Part shown: positions 48,359 to 60,061 of the stretch, piece after piece | Position numbering within the stretch: position 1 is the stretch's first letter | How the letters are laid out: each line of letters begins with the position of its first letter | NCBI RefSeq assembly: GCF_900590755.1 | Contig: NZ_UUOC01000016.1 | Location: 1 to 64,000, forward strand | Reading direction: 5' to 3' | Length of the DNA stretch: 64,000 nt | Source: Pseudomonas viridiflava | GTDB lineage: Bacteria; Pseudomonadota; Gammaproteobacteria; Pseudomonadales; Pseudomonadaceae | Notes under the pieces: model-generated | Told to the model about the DNA's origin: nothing | Databases searched by the model: none | What the model saw: the letters and a program-made list of their open reading frames with translations, nothing else | Translations under genes and position numbers: made by a program

Positions 48359-50580
48359 AACTGCCCCTCTTGCGCTACACGCATTCCAACCTGAGCGCAA
48401 AGCGCGAGAAAATTTGGGAACGACGTAGCGACGTTCGCACAATCATGGATTTGGATCGGTGCGTTGGCGCACAACGCTGCAACGCTGAAAGCCATGGCAA
48501 TACGATGATCACCCATGGCATTCACTGCCCCGCCACCGATCTGACCTCCATCAATAATAATGCCGTCCGGCGTTGGCTCGACACTGACGCCGAGCGCCAA
48601 CAGACCGTCGGCCATGACTTGAATACGATCCGACTCCTTGACCCGCAACTCCTGAGCACCGCGCAGTACCGTCCGCCCCTGGGCGCAGGCTGCTGCTATG
48701 AACAACACCGGAAACTCATCAATCGCCAAGGGCACCAGCGCCTCTGGAATTTCAATCCCTTTAAGCTGCGCCGAACGCACACGCAAATCAGCCACCGGCT
48801 CGCCACCGTCTTCGCGCGGGTTTTCCAGGGTGATGTCCCCACCCATCAGACGCAGGATGTCGATAATTCCGGTACGGGTCGGGTTGATGCCCACCCCTTC
48901 CAGCAACAGATCCGAACCCGGCGCAATAGAAGCCGCCACCAGGAAAAACGCCGCTGAAGAAATATCCGCAGGCACTTGGATCTTCGCTGCTTGCAGCCCT
49001 GCACTGGATTCCAACGTTACCCGCGCACCGTCGACACTGACCGGTTGACCAAAACCACGCAGCATACGCTCGGTATGGTCACGAGTCGGTGCCGGCTCGA
49101 TTACTGTTGTCTTGCCCTGTGCATACAGCCCCGCCAACAGCAGACAGGATTTGACCTGTGCGCTGGCGACCGGCATTTCATAGGTCAGGCCCTTGAGCGT
49201 CTTGCGACCCCGGATGGTGATCGGCGGACGACCTTCAGCGGCCGTTTCAATAACGCCGCCCATGGCCCGCAACGGCTCAGACACCCGACTCATGGGCCGG
49301 CGCGACAGCGATGCATCACCGGTCAGGGTGCTGTCAAAATCCTGAGCCGCCAGCAAGCCGGACAACAGGCGCATCGAGGTCCCGGAATTACCCAGATAGA
49401 TCGGCCCCGGCGGCGCCTTCAATCCACGCAAGCCCACACCATGAATGGTCAAACGCCCGTGGTGCGGCCCTTCAATCACAACGCCCATGTCCCGAAAGGC
49501 CTGAAGAGTTGCCAGTGCATCCTCACCTTCGAGGAAGCCCTCAACTTCTGTGGTGCCTTCGGCCAGCGAGCCAAGCATGATCGAGCGATGGGAAATGGAC
49601 TTGTCACCCGGCACTCGAATACGCCCTGTAACGCTACCGCCCGGACTGGCGATAAACACCAGATCCCTGATTTCCTGAGGCTCGACATAAGCTCGTCGAG
49701 CCAGAATCTTGCCGAAATGCTCCCGAGCAACACGAGCCCGGGTAAATACGCCGAGCAACTGCCGACCATCACCCGCGACCATCGCTTCACGCAAGGCGTC
49801 GAGATCAGTCTGAAAAGTATCCAGTGTGCGCAGAACAGCCTCGCGGTTGGCGAGGAAGATGTCGTGCCACATCACCGGATCGCTGCCTGCAATCCGTGTG
49901 AAATCACGAAAACCGCCAGCCGCATACCTGAAGATGTCGAGGTTTTCGTTACGTTTGGCCAGCGAATCCACCAACCCGAACGCCAACAGATGCGGCAGGT
50001 GACTGGTCGCTGCCAGCACCTCGTCATGACGCTCGACTTGCATGTGCTCCACGTCGGCACCCAGCGCAGACCAGAGACGATCCACCACAGCCAGAGCATC
50101 GGAATCAGTCTCGGGCAGCGGAGTAAGAATCACTTTATGGCGTTTGAACAGCTGTGCATTGGACGCTTCCACGCCGCTCTGTTCGGAGCCTGCAATCGGG
50201 TGCCCCGGCACGAAGTGCGCGGGCATTGCACCAAACGCCGCCTTGGCAGCCCTGACCACATTACCCTTGGCACTGCCGACATCCGTGAGCACGGTATCGC
50301 CCAGATCGAAAGTGGCCAGCAATGCCAGCACCCGCTCCATCGCCAGAATCGGCACCGCCAGCTGGATGACATCAGCGCCACGGCAAGCCGTGGCCAGATC
50401 CTCTTCACAGCGGTCAACGACACCCAGCTCAACCGCCAGCTTGCGTGATTGAGCATCCAGATCCACGCCCACCACTTCGCCACACAGACCGCTTTCGCGA
50501 ATGCCTTTGGCAAAGGAGCCACCGATCAAACCGAGACCGACCACCACCAGACGCCCGATCATAGGCACGGCGGGTTTCAT
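48355..50580 (-). CDS. aroA: Bifunctional prephenate dehydrogenase / 3-phosphoshikimate 1-carboxyvinyltransferase
   Basis: 741 residues, a natural fusion. The first part (about 1-300) is TyrA: NAD-binding [22 protein letters not shown] and [10 protein letters not shown]. The second (about 310-741) is EPSP synthase Aro[29 protein letters not shown] and KESDRI. The enzyme works at two points of aromatic amino acid synthesis: forming EPSP from shikimate-3-phosphate, and tyrosine from prephenate. The fusion is normal in Pseudomonas. I chose the ATG at 50580, 10 bases from the end of hisC, but its ribosome-binding site is weak; a GTG at 50598 or an ATG at 50562 are alternatives. Confidence 0.93.
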   Translation of the reverse strand: MKPAVPMIGRLVVVGLGLIGGSFAKGIRESGLCGEVVGVDLDAQSRKLAVELGVVDRCEEDLATACRGADVIQLAVPILAMERVLALLATFDLGDTVLTDVGSAKGNVVRAAKAAFGAMPAHFVPGHPIAGSEQSGVEASNAQLFKRHKVILTPLPETDSDALAVVDRLWSALGADVEHMQVERHDEVLAATSHLPHLLAFGLVDSLAKRNENLDIFRYAAGGFRDFTRIAGSDPVMWHDIFLANREAVLRTLDTFQTDLDALREAMVAGDGRQLLGVFTRARVAREHFGKILARRAYVEPQEIRDLVFIASPGGSVTGRIRVPGDKSISHRSIMLGSLAEGTTEVEGFLEGEDALATLQAFRDMGVVIEGPHHGRLTIHGVGLRGLKAPPGPIYLGNSGTSMRLLSGLLAAQDFDSTLTGDASLSRRPMSRVSEPLRAMGGVIETAAEGRPPITIRGRKTLKGLTYEMPVASAQVKSCLLLAGLYAQGKTTVIEPAPTRDHTERMLRGFGQPVSVDGARVTLESSAGLQAAKIQVPADISSAAFFLVAASIAPGSDLLLEGVGINPTRTGIIDILRLMGGDITLENPREDGGEPVADLRVRSAQLKGIEIPEALVPLAIDEFPVLFIAAACAQGRTVLRGAQELRVKESDRIQVMADGLLALGVSVEPTPDGIIIDGGQIGGGAVNAMGDHRIAMAFSVAALCANAPIQIHDCANVATSFPNFLALCAQVGMRVAQEGQL

Positions 50581-50590
50581 TGAGATGACA

Positions 50591-51703
50591 TCAATCACGC
50601 GCCAGAACCCTGGCCAGCGCTTCGAGGAAACGGGTGTTCTCTTCCAACAAACCAATACTCACACGCAAATGATTAGGCATGCCGTAACCGGCAACCGGTC
50701 GAACGATGACGCCCTCGCGCAGCAACCCCTGATAGATCGGCGCGCTGTCGCGACCCAGGTCAATGGCGAGAAAATTGCCTCGGGATGGAATCCAGTTCAG
50801 CCCGAGCAGGCGCAGACCGCCCTCAAGCTGTTCCATGCCGACTTCGTTCAATTGACGACTTCTGGTCACATAATCAACGTCATCCAGCGCGGCACAGGCC
50901 GCTGCCAGCGCAAGGCTGTTGACGTTGAATGGCTGGCGCACCCGGTTGAGCACATCAGCCACGGCAGGCGACGACAGGCCGTAACCCACCCGCAATGACG
51001 CCAGGCCATAGGCCTTGGAAAAGGTGCGCGAAACCAGCAGATTCGGGTAGTCAGCCAGATAGTCCAGACCATCAGGCAGCTCGCCACTCTGGGCATATTC
51101 GATGTAGGCCTCATCCAGGACCACCAGCACATGTTCCGGCACGGCTGCCAGAAACCGGCTCAACGCATCCGGACCGAACCAGGTGCCGGTCGGGTTGTTG
51201 GGGTTGGCAATGAAGACGATACGGGTGTTGCTGTCGATCGCCGCCAGCATGGCAGGCAGATCGTGGCCCCAATCCTTGGCAGGCACGACATGGGCTGTGG
51301 CGCCCGTGGCCTGGGTCACGATCGGATATACCGCGAAGGCGAACTCGCTGAAAACCGCATTCAGCCCCGGCGCCAGATAGGCCCGGGCAATCAGCTCAAG
51401 AATATCGTTGGAGCCATTGCCCAGCGTCACCTGGTCGGGCTGCACGCCGCAACGTTCGGACAGACGCTTTTTCAGCTCAAAACCATTGCCATCCGGATAG
51501 CGGGTCAGTTCCGCCAGCTCGTCGCGGATAGCCTGCAAGGCCTTGGGACTGGCGCCCAGAGGGTTTTCGTTACTCGCCAGCTTGATGATCTTGGCCGGAT
51601 CAATGCCCAACTCGCGCGCCAGTTCATCCACAGGCTTGCCCGGGACGTAAGGCGAAAGTTTTTGCACGCCCGGCAAAGCCAGAGCGAGGAAGTCGCCAGT
51701 CAT
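50591..51703 (-). CDS. hisC: Histidinol-phosphate/aromatic aminotransferase HisC
   Basis: 370 residues, fold-type I PLP enzyme. Markers are ASNENPLG (about 40), NGSNDILEL (about 98), NPNNPTG (about 164) and the PLP-lysine in RTFSKAYGLASLRVGY (about 232). The enzyme transaminates imidazole acetol phosphate in histidine synthesis and, in this family, aromatic keto acids; its place between pheA and tyrA/aroA favours phenylalanine and tyrosine formation (HisC2 in P. aeruginosa). The ATG follows GAGGTAA. The gene is separated from pheA by a REP pair. Confidence 0.94.
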   Translation of the reverse strand: MTGDFLALALPGVQKLSPYVPGKPVDELARELGIDPAKIIKLASNENPLGASPKALQAIRDELAELTRYPDGNGFELKKRLSERCGVQPDQVTLGNGSNDILELIARAYLAPGLNAVFSEFAFAVYPIVTQATGATAHVVPAKDWGHDLPAMLAAIDSNTRIVFIANPNNPTGTWFGPDALSRFLAAVPEHVLVVLDEAYIEYAQSGELPDGLDYLADYPNLLVSRTFSKAYGLASLRVGYGLSSPAVADVLNRVRQPFNVNSLALAAACAALDDVDYVTRSRQLNEVGMEQLEGGLRLLGLNWIPSRGNFLAIDLGRDSAPIYQGLLREGVIVRPVAGYGMPNHLRVSIGLLEENTRFLEALARVLARD

Positions 51704-51752
51704 GTGTCGCTTACCTCATGTCAAACAATACGCAGCTAACTGAATAATTTTT

Positions 51753-51843
51753 TTGTTGGAGCGAGGCTTGCCCGCGAACCAGTCGACTCGGCACGTAAGA
51801 TACGCCGCGTCATCGTGCTTCGCGGGCAAGCCTGGCTCCAACA
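51753..51843. repeat. REP pair between hisC and pheA
   Basis: TTGGAGCGAGGCTTGCCCGC at about 51755 faces its inverted copy ending GGCTCCAACA at 51843. The unit lies inside the otherwise compact serC-pheA-hisC-tyrA operon and could affect transcript stability there. Same family as the in-frame copies in the two NRPS genes. Confidence 0.9.
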
Positions 51844-51876
51844 GATCAGGTGTTTGCTTCGCGACAGCCCCATCTC

Positions 51877-52971
51877 TCAGAGAACCGCTTTGGGGTAAGA
51901 ACCCAGCACCTTGAGCGCTACGGCTTCCTGACTGATTTTTTCCAGCACAGCCTTGACCAGCGGATCGCGGTGATGGCCGACGAAATCGATAAAGAATACG
52001 TAGGTCCATTTACCGCTGCGCGAAGGACGCGTCTCGATGCGGGTCAGATCCAGGCCATTTTCATGGAACGGCACCAGCAACTCATGCAGAGCGCCCGGCT
52101 TGTTGCTCATGGACACAATGATCGAGGTCTTGTCGTCCCCAGTAGGCGGGACTTCCTGGTTACCGATGATCAGGAACCGGGTGGAGTTGTCCGGGCGATC
52201 TTCGATTTTTTCCGCGATGCGCGTCAGGCCGTAAAGGTTGGCGCTCATATCACCGGCGATGGCCGCCGAGTTCCACTCACCCTTGACTCGCTTGGCCGCT
52301 TCGGCGTTGCTGGCAACGGCGATGCGCTCGACATTCGGGTAATGGGCGTCCAGCCACTTGCGGCACTGAGCCAGAGACTGAGCGTGGGAGTAAATGCGGC
52401 TGATGCTGTCGGTCTTGGTGTTTTCGCCAATCAACAAGTGATGGTGAATACGCAACTCGACTTCGCCACAGATCACCATGTCGTGTTCGAGGAAGCTGTC
52501 CAGTGTGTGGTTGACCGCGCCTTCGGTGGAGTTTTCCACCGGTACTACGCCGAAATTCACGGCACCGGCAGCGACTTCGCGGAACACTTCGTCAATGGCC
52601 GCCATAGGCAGGCTGATCACGGCGTTGCCGAAATGCTTGATGGCGGCGGCCTGGGTAAAGGTGCCTTCCGGCCCCAGGTACGCGACTTTCAGTGGCTGCT
52701 CCAACGCCAGGCAGGAAGACATGATTTCGCGAAACAGACGCGCCATCTCTTCATTGCTCAACGGGCCGCGATTGCGCTCCATGACCCGCTTCAGCACCTG
52801 GGCTTCTCGCTCGGGGCGGTAAAACACCGGCACCTCACCTTCGGCGAGGGTCGACATTTTTACCCGCGCCACTTCCTGCGCGCAGCGTGCACGCTCGCTG
52901 ATCAACTCCAGGACTTTTTCATCCAGGCTGTCGATGCGAACCCGCAGTGCCTTTAACTCTTGTTCGGACAT
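51877..52971 (-). CDS. pheA: Bifunctional chorismate mutase / prephenate dehydratase
   Basis: 364 residues (P-protein). Residues 1-90 form the AroQ-type chorismate mutase (LRVRIDSLDEKVLELISERARCA). About 95-275 is prephenate dehydratase (YLGPEGTFTQAAA, VPVENSTEGAV). The ACT domain follows (about 280-364) with GALHELLVPFHENG and the ESR-like IETRPSR motif that binds phenylalanine. The enzyme converts chorismate to phenylpyruvate and is inhibited by phenylalanine in relatives. The start codon shares one base with the serC stop (TAATG), so the two are coupled. Confidence 0.96.
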   Translation of the reverse strand: MSEQELKALRVRIDSLDEKVLELISERARCAQEVARVKMSTLAEGEVPVFYRPEREAQVLKRVMERNRGPLSNEEMARLFREIMSSCLALEQPLKVAYLGPEGTFTQAAAIKHFGNAVISLPMAAIDEVFREVAAGAVNFGVVPVENSTEGAVNHTLDSFLEHDMVICGEVELRIHHHLLIGENTKTDSISRIYSHAQSLAQCRKWLDAHYPNVERIAVASNAEAAKRVKGEWNSAAIAGDMSANLYGLTRIAEKIEDRPDNSTRFLIIGNQEVPPTGDDKTSIIVSMSNKPGALHELLVPFHENGLDLTRIETRPSRSGKWTYVFFIDFVGHHRDPLVKAVLEKISQEAVALKVLGSYPKAVL

Positions 52972-54056
52972 TAGCCGTGTTCCTTCTCGAACTCTGCCAT
53001 GTACGCCACCAGCGCGTTAACCGCGTTGATGTCGACGGCATTATAAATAGAGGCACGCATGCCACCGACCGAACGGTGACCTTTGAGGTTGAGCAGACCG
53101 CGAGCGTCGGCGCCGGCCAGGAACGGTTTGTCCAGACGGTCGTCGGCAAGACGGAACGGCACGTTCATCCACGAGCGGTCAGTCTTGTTGATCGGGTTGC
53201 TGTACAGACCGCTGGCGTCGATGAAGTCGTAAAGCGTGCGCTTTTTCACTTCATTGAGTTTGCCGATGGCTTCTACACCACCCTGCTCTTTCAGCCACTC
53301 GAACACCAGACCGGACAGATACCAGGCCAGGGTCGGCGGCGTGTTGTACATCGAGCCGTTATCGGCCGCGACCTTGTAGTTGAGCATGGTCGGGCAGAGG
53401 GAACGGGCGCGACCCAGCAGGTCTTCGCGGATGATCACCACAACCACGCCGCTCGGGCCGATGTTTTTCTGTGCGCCGGCGTAGATCATGCCAAAGCGAG
53501 AGACGTCCACCGGACGCGACAGAATGTCCGAAGACATGTCGGCTACCAACGGGACGTCACCGGTTTGCGGAATCCAGTCGAACTCCAGACCTCCGATGGT
53601 TTCGTTGGGCGCGTAGTGAACGTAGGCAGCATCCTTGGTCAGCTTCCATTCGTTCTGACCAGGGATGGCGAAATAATCGTAAGGCTTGGCGGTTGCAGCC
53701 ACGTTGACGTGACCGTAGCGCGAGGCTTCTTCAATGGCTTTCTGCGACCAGATACCGGTGTCGATGTAGTCTGCAGTGCCATTTTCAGGCAGCAGGTTCA
53801 GGGGGATCTGGGCGAACTGCTGGCTGGCGCCACCTTGCAGGAACAGCACCTTGTAGTTCGAGGGAATCGACAGCAAGTCGCGCAGATCCTGCTCGGCCTT
53901 GTTGGCGATGGAAGTGAACTCATCACTGCGATGACTCATTTCCATGACGGACAGGCCTTTGCCATGCCAGTCCAGAAGTTCTGCCTGGGCACGCAGCAGA
54001 ACAGCTTCAGGAAGCGCAGCAGGACCTGCGCAGAAGTTAAAGGCTCGCTTGCTCAT
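52971..54056 (-). CDS. serC: Phosphoserine aminotransferase
   Basis: 361 residues from the ATG at 54056 (AGAGTGG upstream). Class V aminotransferase with the N-terminal FNFCAGPAALPEAVL, PLP-lysine in IYAGAQKNIGPSG (about 193) and C-terminal GGMRASIYNAV. It forms phosphoserine for serine synthesis and phosphohydroxythreonine for pyridoxal phosphate. It is the first gene of serC-pheA-hisC-tyrA/aroA-cmk. The upstream 319-base gap to gyrA holds REP elements (see separate entry) and presumably its promoter. Confidence 0.97.
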   Translation of the reverse strand: MSKRAFNFCAGPAALPEAVLLRAQAELLDWHGKGLSVMEMSHRSDEFTSIANKAEQDLRDLLSIPSNYKVLFLQGGASQQFAQIPLNLLPENGTADYIDTGIWSQKAIEEASRYGHVNVAATAKPYDYFAIPGQNEWKLTKDAAYVHYAPNETIGGLEFDWIPQTGDVPLVADMSSDILSRPVDVSRFGMIYAGAQKNIGPSGVVVVIIREDLLGRARSLCPTMLNYKVAADNGSMYNTPPTLAWYLSGLVFEWLKEQGGVEAIGKLNEVKKRTLYDFIDASGLYSNPINKTDRSWMNVPFRLADDRLDKPFLAGADARGLLNLKGHRSVGGMRASIYNAVDINAVNALVAYMAEFEKEHG

Positions 54057-54107
54057 ATCCACTCTCACTACGCTCTGATTTTCTCAGGCTTGGGTCATCT
54101 GGAGTAC

Positions 54108-54365
54108 GAAGCGTCGAAGGCCGCGAAGCGGTGTGAACCGTTCGCAGCCTTCGGCTACTTCTGTCAAACAATGCAGGACCGTCTGAAATATACATAGTCC
54201 CTGTAGGAGTGAGCTTGCTCGCGATAGCGTCAGTTCAGACAAATACTCATCGACAGGTATGACGCCATCGCGAGCAAGCTCACTCCTACAGATAAACCGC
54301 GTTCCAGCTTGCTCGCGAGACGTTTTGTAAATCACACCGCCTCGCCAACAAGTTGGCTCCTACAG
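54108..54365. repeat. Cluster of REP elements between serC and gyrA
   Basis: A degenerate GGAGCTGCCGAAGGCTGCGA-type unit (54108-54165), a good GGAGTGAGCTTGCTCGCGAT inverted pair (about 54199-54293), and two further diverged arms up to 54365. No gene is visible in the 319-base gap. Confidence 0.88.
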
Positions 54366-54375
54366 GGATTATGCG

Positions 54376-57162
54376 TTAATCCTGCGACTCTTCTTCATCC
54401 GGCGCAGCATCGGCTTGCAGCTCGTCGGTGGACGCGTCTTCGTCAGCAATGACCGAAGCCCCGCCTTCGAGCACTTCACCGTCTTCGCCAATCAGCTCTT
54501 CGCCTTCGACTTCCGATGGCTCCTGAACGCGTTCCAGGCCGACCAGTTTCTCGTCGCTGGCCAGCTTGATCAGGGTTACACCCTGAGTGTTACGGCCCAG
54601 ACTGGAAACTTCGTCGACACGGGTACGCACCAGTGTGCCCTGGTCGGAAATCAGCATGATTTCCTCGCCGTCGAGCACCTGAACCGCGCCGACCAGGCGG
54701 CCGTTACGGTCGTTGCTGACCATGGCGATAACGCCCTGGCCGCCACGTTTGTATTCAGGGAACTCGGAAATCGCCGTGCGCTTGCCATAACCGCGCTCGG
54801 AAGCGGTGAGGATCTGGCTGCCTTCTTCGGGGATCAGCATGGAAATCAGCTTCTGCCCTTCTGGCAGACGCATGCCGCGAACACCGCGAGCGGTACGGCC
54901 CATGGCGCGGACGTCGGATTCTTTGAAGCGCGTGACCTTGCCGCCGTCGGAGAACAGCATGATTTCCTGCTCGCCATCGGTAATGGCTGCGGAAATCAGG
55001 ATGTCGCCTTCGTCCAGCTCAAGAGCTATCAGACCCACACTACGCTGACGGCTGAAAGCCACCAGCGGGGTTTTCTTGACGGTGCCGTTGGCGGTGGACA
55101 TGAAGATGAATGGAGCCTTCTTCTTGTCTGCGGCCTTGATACGCGCCTTGCGCTCTTCTTCGGTTTCGTTAGTGTTCTCGTCGTCGATTTCGCCATCGAT
55201 GACTTCGCCTTCTTCCTCGTCGGCACGCTTGCGCATGGCCTCAAGGTCCACCGGCAACATGGTGGTGATGTATTCGCCTTCGCTCAACGGCAGCAGGTTG
55301 ACCAACGGACGACCACGGGCAGCGCGGGACGCTTCCGGGATTTCGTAAGTCTTGAGCCAGTAAACCTTGCCCTTGCTGGAGAACATCAGCAGCGTGGTGT
55401 GGCTGTTGGCAACCAGCAGGTGAGCAATGTAGTCCTCGTCCTTGACGCCGGTGGCCGACTTGCCTTTACCGCCGCGACGCTGTGCCTGATAGACCGCCAA
55501 TGGCTGAGTCTTGGCATAACCGCCGTGGGAAATCGTGACCACACGCTCTTCTTCGGTGATCAGGTCACCCAGAGTGAGGTCCAGGCGCGCATCGAGAATC
55601 TCGGTGCGACGAACATCGCCGTATTCAACGCGGATCAGTTCCAGTTCTTCGCGGATCACTTCCATCAAGCGCACGGCGCTGTTGAGGATGCGCAGCAATT
55701 CGCCGATCTGGGACAGGATTTCCTGATACTCAGTGAGCAGTTTTTCGTGCTCAAGGCCGGTAAGGCGGTGCAGACGCAGTTCGAGAATCGCCTGAGCCTG
55801 TTCCGGCGACAGGAAATACTTGCCATCGCGCAGACCGTACTGTGGATCAAGGTTTTCCGGACGGCATGAATCCGCACCGGCGCGCTCGACCATTTCCACG
55901 ACTGCGCTGGATTCCCAAGGGGTCGAAATCAACCCGACCTTGGCTTCCGCAGGTGTCGGCGAGGCTTTGATCAGGGCGATAACCGGGTCGATGTTCGACA
56001 GGGCAACCGCTTGACCTTCAAGCAAATGACCACGCTCACGGGCTTTACGCAGTTCGAAAACGGTACGACGGGTGACCACTTCGCGACGGTGACGAACGAA
56101 CGCTTCGAGCAGATCCTTGAGGTTAAGGATGCGCGGACGGCCGTCGATCAGGGCAACGATGTTGATACCGAACACCGCTTGCAGCTGGGTCTGGGCGTAG
56201 AGGTTGTTGAGGATGACCTCAGGCACTTCGCCACGACGCAGCTCGATCACGACGCGCATACCGTCCTTGTCGGACTCGTCGCGCAGTTCGGTGATGCCTT
56301 CCAGCTTCTTCTCTTTAACCAGCTCGGCGATCTTCTCGATCAGACGCGCCTTGTTCAACTGGTACGGCAGCTCGGTGATGACGATCTGCTGACGACCACC
56401 GACCTTGTCGATGTCTTCAACCATCGAACGGGCGCGCATATAGATGCGGCCGCGACCGGTGCGATAGGCTTCGACGATACCGGCGCGACCGTTGATGATC
56501 GCGGCAGTCGGGAAGTCAGGGCCCGGAATGAACTGCATCAGTTCATCGATGCTGATTTCCGGGTTGTCGATCAGTGCCAGACAGCCGTCGATGACTTCAC
56601 CGAGGTTGTGCGGCGGAATGTTGGTGGCCATGCCCACGGCGATACCGCTGGAGCCGTTGACCAGCAGGTTTGGAATACGGGTCGGCATGACCGCGGGGAT
56701 CATTTCCGTGCCGTCGTAGTTCGGCACCCAGTCCACGGTTTCTTTATGCAGGTCGGCCAGCAGCTCGTGAGCCAGCTTGGTCATGCGCACTTCGGTGTAT
56801 CGCATGGCCGCAGCGTTGTCGCCGTCCACCGAACCGAAGTTGCCCTGACCATCGACCAGCAGATAGCGCAGCGAGAACGGCTGCGCCATACGAACGATGG
56901 TGTCGTAAACGGCAGTGTCGCCGTGGGGGTGATACTTACCGATGACGTCACCGACCACACGGGCGGATTTCTTGTACGGCTTGTTCCAGTCGTTACCCAG
57001 TTCGCTCATAGCGAACAGTACACGCCGGTGCACGGGCTTCAAGCCATCGCGTGCATCGGGCAGTGCCCGCCCGACGATTACGCTCATTGCGTAGTCGAGG
57101 TAGGACTGCTTCAGCTCGTCTTCGATATTGACCGGTAGGATTTCTTTGGCCAGTTCGCCCAT
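54376..57162 (-). CDS. gyrA: DNA gyrase subunit A
   Basis: 928 residues from the ATG at 57162 (AAGGAA upstream); the longer frame is rejected. The N-terminal breakage-reunion domain has the catalytic tyrosine in the RYTEVRM segment and the quinolone region [17 protein letters not shown]. Thr at the Ser83-equivalent and Asp at position 87 are the normal Pseudomonas residues. The C-terminal beta-pinwheel has the GyrA box QRRGGKG and ends in a very acidic tail (about 880-928). With GyrB it introduces negative supercoils. It is longer than E. coli GyrA (875) because of an acidic insert and tail, which is usual in the genus. Confidence 0.98.
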   Translation of the reverse strand: MGELAKEILPVNIEDELKQSYLDYAMSVIVGRALPDARDGLKPVHRRVLFAMSELGNDWNKPYKKSARVVGDVIGKYHPHGDTAVYDTIVRMAQPFSLRYLLVDGQGNFGSVDGDNAAAMRYTEVRMTKLAHELLADLHKETVDWVPNYDGTEMIPAVMPTRIPNLLVNGSSGIAVGMATNIPPHNLGEVIDGCLALIDNPEISIDELMQFIPGPDFPTAAIINGRAGIVEAYRTGRGRIYMRARSMVEDIDKVGGRQQIVITELPYQLNKARLIEKIAELVKEKKLEGITELRDESDKDGMRVVIELRRGEVPEVILNNLYAQTQLQAVFGINIVALIDGRPRILNLKDLLEAFVRHRREVVTRRTVFELRKARERGHLLEGQAVALSNIDPVIALIKASPTPAEAKVGLISTPWESSAVVEMVERAGADSCRPENLDPQYGLRDGKYFLSPEQAQAILELRLHRLTGLEHEKLLTEYQEILSQIGELLRILNSAVRLMEVIREELELIRVEYGDVRRTEILDARLDLTLGDLITEEERVVTISHGGYAKTQPLAVYQAQRRGGKGKSATGVKDEDYIAHLLVANSHTTLLMFSSKGKVYWLKTYEIPEASRAARGRPLVNLLPLSEGEYITTMLPVDLEAMRKRADEEEGEVIDGEIDDENTNETEEERKARIKAADKKKAPFIFMSTANGTVKKTPLVAFSRQRSVGLIALELDEGDILISAAITDGEQEIMLFSDGGKVTRFKESDVRAMGRTARGVRGMRLPEGQKLISMLIPEEGSQILTASERGYGKRTAISEFPEYKRGGQGVIAMVSNDRNGRLVGAVQVLDGEEIMLISDQGTLVRTRVDEVSSLGRNTQGVTLIKLASDEKLVGLERVQEPSEVEGEELIGEDGEVLEGGASVIADEDASTDELQADAAPDEEESQD

Positions 57163-57471
57163 GAGAAGCTCGATTCCTTTTTCTGGTGAAACCTCGTGCA
57201 TCCATCCGGGATGAACGAAGCTCGCCGCCAGCGGCAATTGTGCCTGAAGGCGACTTACGACAAATCAACGAGTTATGCCCTGGATCTGCGCAGTAGAGAT
57301 GACTACGGATAGCATCCCTGGAAACCGCCGGATGTTACCACAATCGCCGCTAGGCACCTATCCTTTGAAAGCCCTGAAAACGAGCTTCATGCACACAAGA
57401 CGCCTGAGAAACGCTTACAGGGCCGTTTAGAGGGTGCACTGCTGCCAAAGTGCCTCGATCGTCAAGCAGGA
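57163..57471. other. 309-bp gap upstream of gyrA
   Basis: No gene, REP element or RNA is visible. It must hold the gyrA promoter (minus strand) and the end of the mtnA transcript. No convincing -10/-35 pair or terminator hairpin could be fixed by eye. Confidence 0.5.
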
Positions 57472-58548
57472 TCAGTGCAACCGTTTACGACACAACAACT
57501 GAGTCATTTTCGCCGTATCAGGCCGTTCGACGATGCCCTTTTCAGTGACAATGGCGTCGATCAGGTCTGCCGGGGTGACGTCGAATACCGGATTGACGGC
57601 CTCGACATCGGCGGCCACACGCTGGCCGCCCACTTCAAGCAATTCAAGGGGATCGCGCTCTTCAATGACGATGTCGTCGCCGCTGGCACTGTCCGTGTCG
57701 ATGCTCGAACTGGGTGCCACCACCATGAAGCGCACGCCGTGATGCATGGCGGCGACGGCCAGGTGATAGGTGCCGATCTTGCTCACCACATCGCCATTGG
57801 CGGCGATTCGATCGGCGCCGACGATGGCCCAGGTAATGCCTTTGGTACGCATCAAATGAGCAGCCGCCGAATCGGCGTTGATGGAGACCGGGATGCCGTC
57901 AGTGGCCAGCTCCCAGGCAGTCAGCCGCGAACCGTGCAGCCATGGGCGGGTTTCATCGGCATAGACACGCTCGATCATGCCTTCCATATGAGCGGCGCGG
58001 ATCACACCCAACGCGGTGCCGAAGCCACCGGTCGCCAGCGCGCCAGCGTTGCCATGGGTCAATACCGTCTGCAGATTGCCTTGATGGCGACGAATCAGAT
58101 CGGCACCCATCTGTGCCATGGTCAGGTTGGCTTCGCGGTCACTGAGATGGATTTCAGCGGCCTCGGCTTCCAGCGCTACCAGAGGCTGATCGCCATGCCG
58201 GGCGCGGCGCAGGCGCTTGCGCATGCGGTTCAACGCCCAGAACAGGTTGACGGCGGTGGGACGCGAGTCGGCCAGCAGCTGGAAGTCCTGCTCCAGCGCG
58301 GCAACCCAGTCGCCACCGGCGGCAATTCGTGCGCGGGCCGCCAGCACCACGCCATAGGCGGCAGCAATGCCGATGGCCGAGGCGCCGCGCACCACCATGC
58401 TGCGAATCGCTTCGGCGACTTCGCTGACATGATTAAACTCAAGCCAGGCCTGGGTGAATGGCAATACACGCTGATCCAGAAGATACAGAGCGTCACCCCG
58501 CCAATCGATGGCCTTCACCTTCTCCGCAGCCATTAATCGATTGCGCAT
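57472..58548 (-). CDS. mtnA: S-methyl-5-thioribose-1-phosphate isomerase
   Basis: 358 residues from the ATG at 58548, preceded by ATGGAGTG; two upstream ATGs are less well placed. The family patterns [13 protein letters not shown] (about 55-67), the catalytic Cys region replaced by [13 protein letters not shown] (about 160) and [17 protein letters not shown] (about 240) are visible. It isomerises methylthioribose-1-phosphate to the ribulose form in methionine salvage. The position usually written as catalytic Cys (TxCNAG) reads THGNAG here, which should be checked. It is divergent from mtaD, as in P. aeruginosa (PA3169-PA3170). Confidence 0.92.
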   Translation of the reverse strand: MRNRLMAAEKVKAIDWRGDALYLLDQRVLPFTQAWLEFNHVSEVAEAIRSMVVRGASAIGIAAAYGVVLAARARIAAGGDWVAALEQDFQLLADSRPTAVNLFWALNRMRKRLRRARHGDQPLVALEAEAAEIHLSDREANLTMAQMGADLIRRHQGNLQTVLTHGNAGALATGGFGTALGVIRAAHMEGMIERVYADETRPWLHGSRLTAWELATDGIPVSINADSAAAHLMRTKGITWAIVGADRIAANGDVVSKIGTYHLAVAAMHHGVRFMVVAPSSSIDTDSASGDDIVIEERDPLELLEVGGQRVAADVEAVNPVFDVTPADLIDAIVTEKGIVERPDTAKMTQLLCRKRLH

Positions 58549-58667
58549 AGCACACTCCATACTCAAAAAACCCATGCCAGCCCCAAAAGCGGCCGATTAT
58601 AGCGAGCCGCCCGTCAAGACGCTCGGGTATACTTCGCCGTCCCCGTAATAAGCCCGGAAGCCCCGCC

Positions 58668-59999
58668 ATGCCGAACGCCGCTGCCCCGCTCGACCTGTTG
58701 CTCCTGCCTGCCTGGCTGGTGCCGGTCGAACCCGCTGGCGTGGTGCTCAAGAATCATGGCCTGGGCATTCGCGATGGCTGCATCGTTTATATCGGCCCCC
58801 GCGCCGAGGCGCTGAAGCAAACCGCCCTGCAAACCCTTGAGCTGCCCGAGACCCTGCTCAGCCCTGGCCTGATCAATGCTCATGGCCACGCGGCGATGAC
58901 GCTGTTTCGCGGTCTGGCGGACGATCTGCCGCTGATGACCTGGCTGCAGGATCACATCTGGCCGGCCGAGAGCCAGTGGGTCGATGAAGATTTCGTGCGC
59001 GACGGCACTGATCTGGCCATCGCCGAGCAGCTCAAAGGCGGTATTACCTGCTTCTCGGACATGTATTTCTTCCCCAAGGTGGCAGCGGACCGGGTCCATA
59101 TCAGCGGCATGCGGGCGCAAATCACCGTGCCGATTCTGGACTTCCCCTTTCCCGGCGCGCGCAACACCGACGAAGCCCTGCACACCGGCGTTCAGCTGTT
59201 CAATGATCTGATGCATCACCCACGCATCAAAGTGGCCTTCGGCCCCCATGCGCCGTACACCGTCTGCGACGACAATCTGGTGAAAATCCGGGTGATCGCC
59301 GATGAGCTGGACGCGATGATTCAGATGCACGTTCACGAGACGGCCTTCGAAGTCGAACAGGCCGTCGAGCACTACAGCGAACGTCCATTGGCGCGCCTGA
59401 ACCGCCTGGGCATGCTAGGCCCGCGCTTTCAGGCCGTGCACATGACGCAAATCAGCGATGACGACATGGCTTTGCTGGTAGAAAGCAACTCCAGCGTGAT
59501 TCATTGCCCTGAATCCAATCTGAAACTGGCCAGCGGCTTTTGTCCGGTCGAACGACTGTGGCAGGCTGGCGTCAATGTAGCGATTGGCACCGATGGCGCC
59601 GCCAGCAACAACGATCTGGATCTGCTGGGCGAAACCCGCACCGCCGCGCTGCTGGCCAAGGCTGTCGCAGGCTCGGCTGCCGCACTGGATGCCCACCGGG
59701 CGCTGCGCATGGCGACGCTCAACGGCGCGCGGGCCTTGGGCATTCAGGACGAGGTGGGTTCACTGGAAATCGGCAAGGCGGCGGATATGGTCGCTTTCAA
59801 TCTGTCCGGGCTGGCCCGCCAACCGATCTATGATCCTGTGTCACAGCTTATATACGCCACCGGCCGCGACTGTGTCAGTCACGTCTGGGTCGCTGGCAAG
59901 CAGTTGCTGGACAATCGCCGCCTGACTCGCATGGACGAGCAGGCCCTTTGCGAAACAGCAAAAGCCTGGGGCAAGCAGATTGCCGGGCACACCGAATAA
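58668..59999 (+). CDS. mtaD: 5-methylthioadenosine / S-adenosylhomocysteine deaminase
   Basis: 443 residues, amidohydrolase superfamily (TRZ/ATZ type). Metal ligands: NAHGHAAM near residue 65, HVHETAFE near 222, and [12 protein letters not shown] near 305. In P. aeruginosa the orthologue MtaD (PA3170) deaminates methylthioadenosine to methylthioinosine, which feeds an alternative salvage route that ends with MtnA. The gene is divergent from mtnA and 62 bases upstream of ubiG, and may share a transcript with ubiG and mupP. Confidence 0.93.
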   Translation: MPNAAAPLDLLLLPAWLVPVEPAGVVLKNHGLGIRDGCIVYIGPRAEALKQTALQTLELPETLLSPGLINAHGHAAMTLFRGLADDLPLMTWLQDHIWPAESQWVDEDFVRDGTDLAIAEQLKGGITCFSDMYFFPKVAADRVHISGMRAQITVPILDFPFPGARNTDEALHTGVQLFNDLMHHPRIKVAFGPHAPYTVCDDNLVKIRVIADELDAMIQMHVHETAFEVEQAVEHYSERPLARLNRLGMLGPRFQAVHMTQISDDDMALLVESNSSVIHCPESNLKLASGFCPVERLWQAGVNVAIGTDGAASNNDLDLLGETRTAALLAKAVAGSAAALDAHRALRMATLNGARALGIQDEVGSLEIGKAADMVAFNLSGLARQPIYDPVSQLIYATGRDCVSHVWVAGKQLLDNRRLTRMDEQALCETAKAWGKQIAGHTE

Positions 60000-60061
60000 G
60001 ACCGGGGCGGCTGGATTCAGCCGACTCGTTGAAAAGTATTTCAAGTTCAAGAGGACATCCC

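Noticed and set aside
48355-50580. TyrA-AroA fusion as a novelty or assembly error
   Set aside because: The same fusion is normal in Pseudomonas and both halves are complete.
56880-56960. Thr at GyrA position 83 as a quinolone resistance change
   Set aside because: Thr83 and Asp87 are the normal residues in Pseudomonas GyrA.
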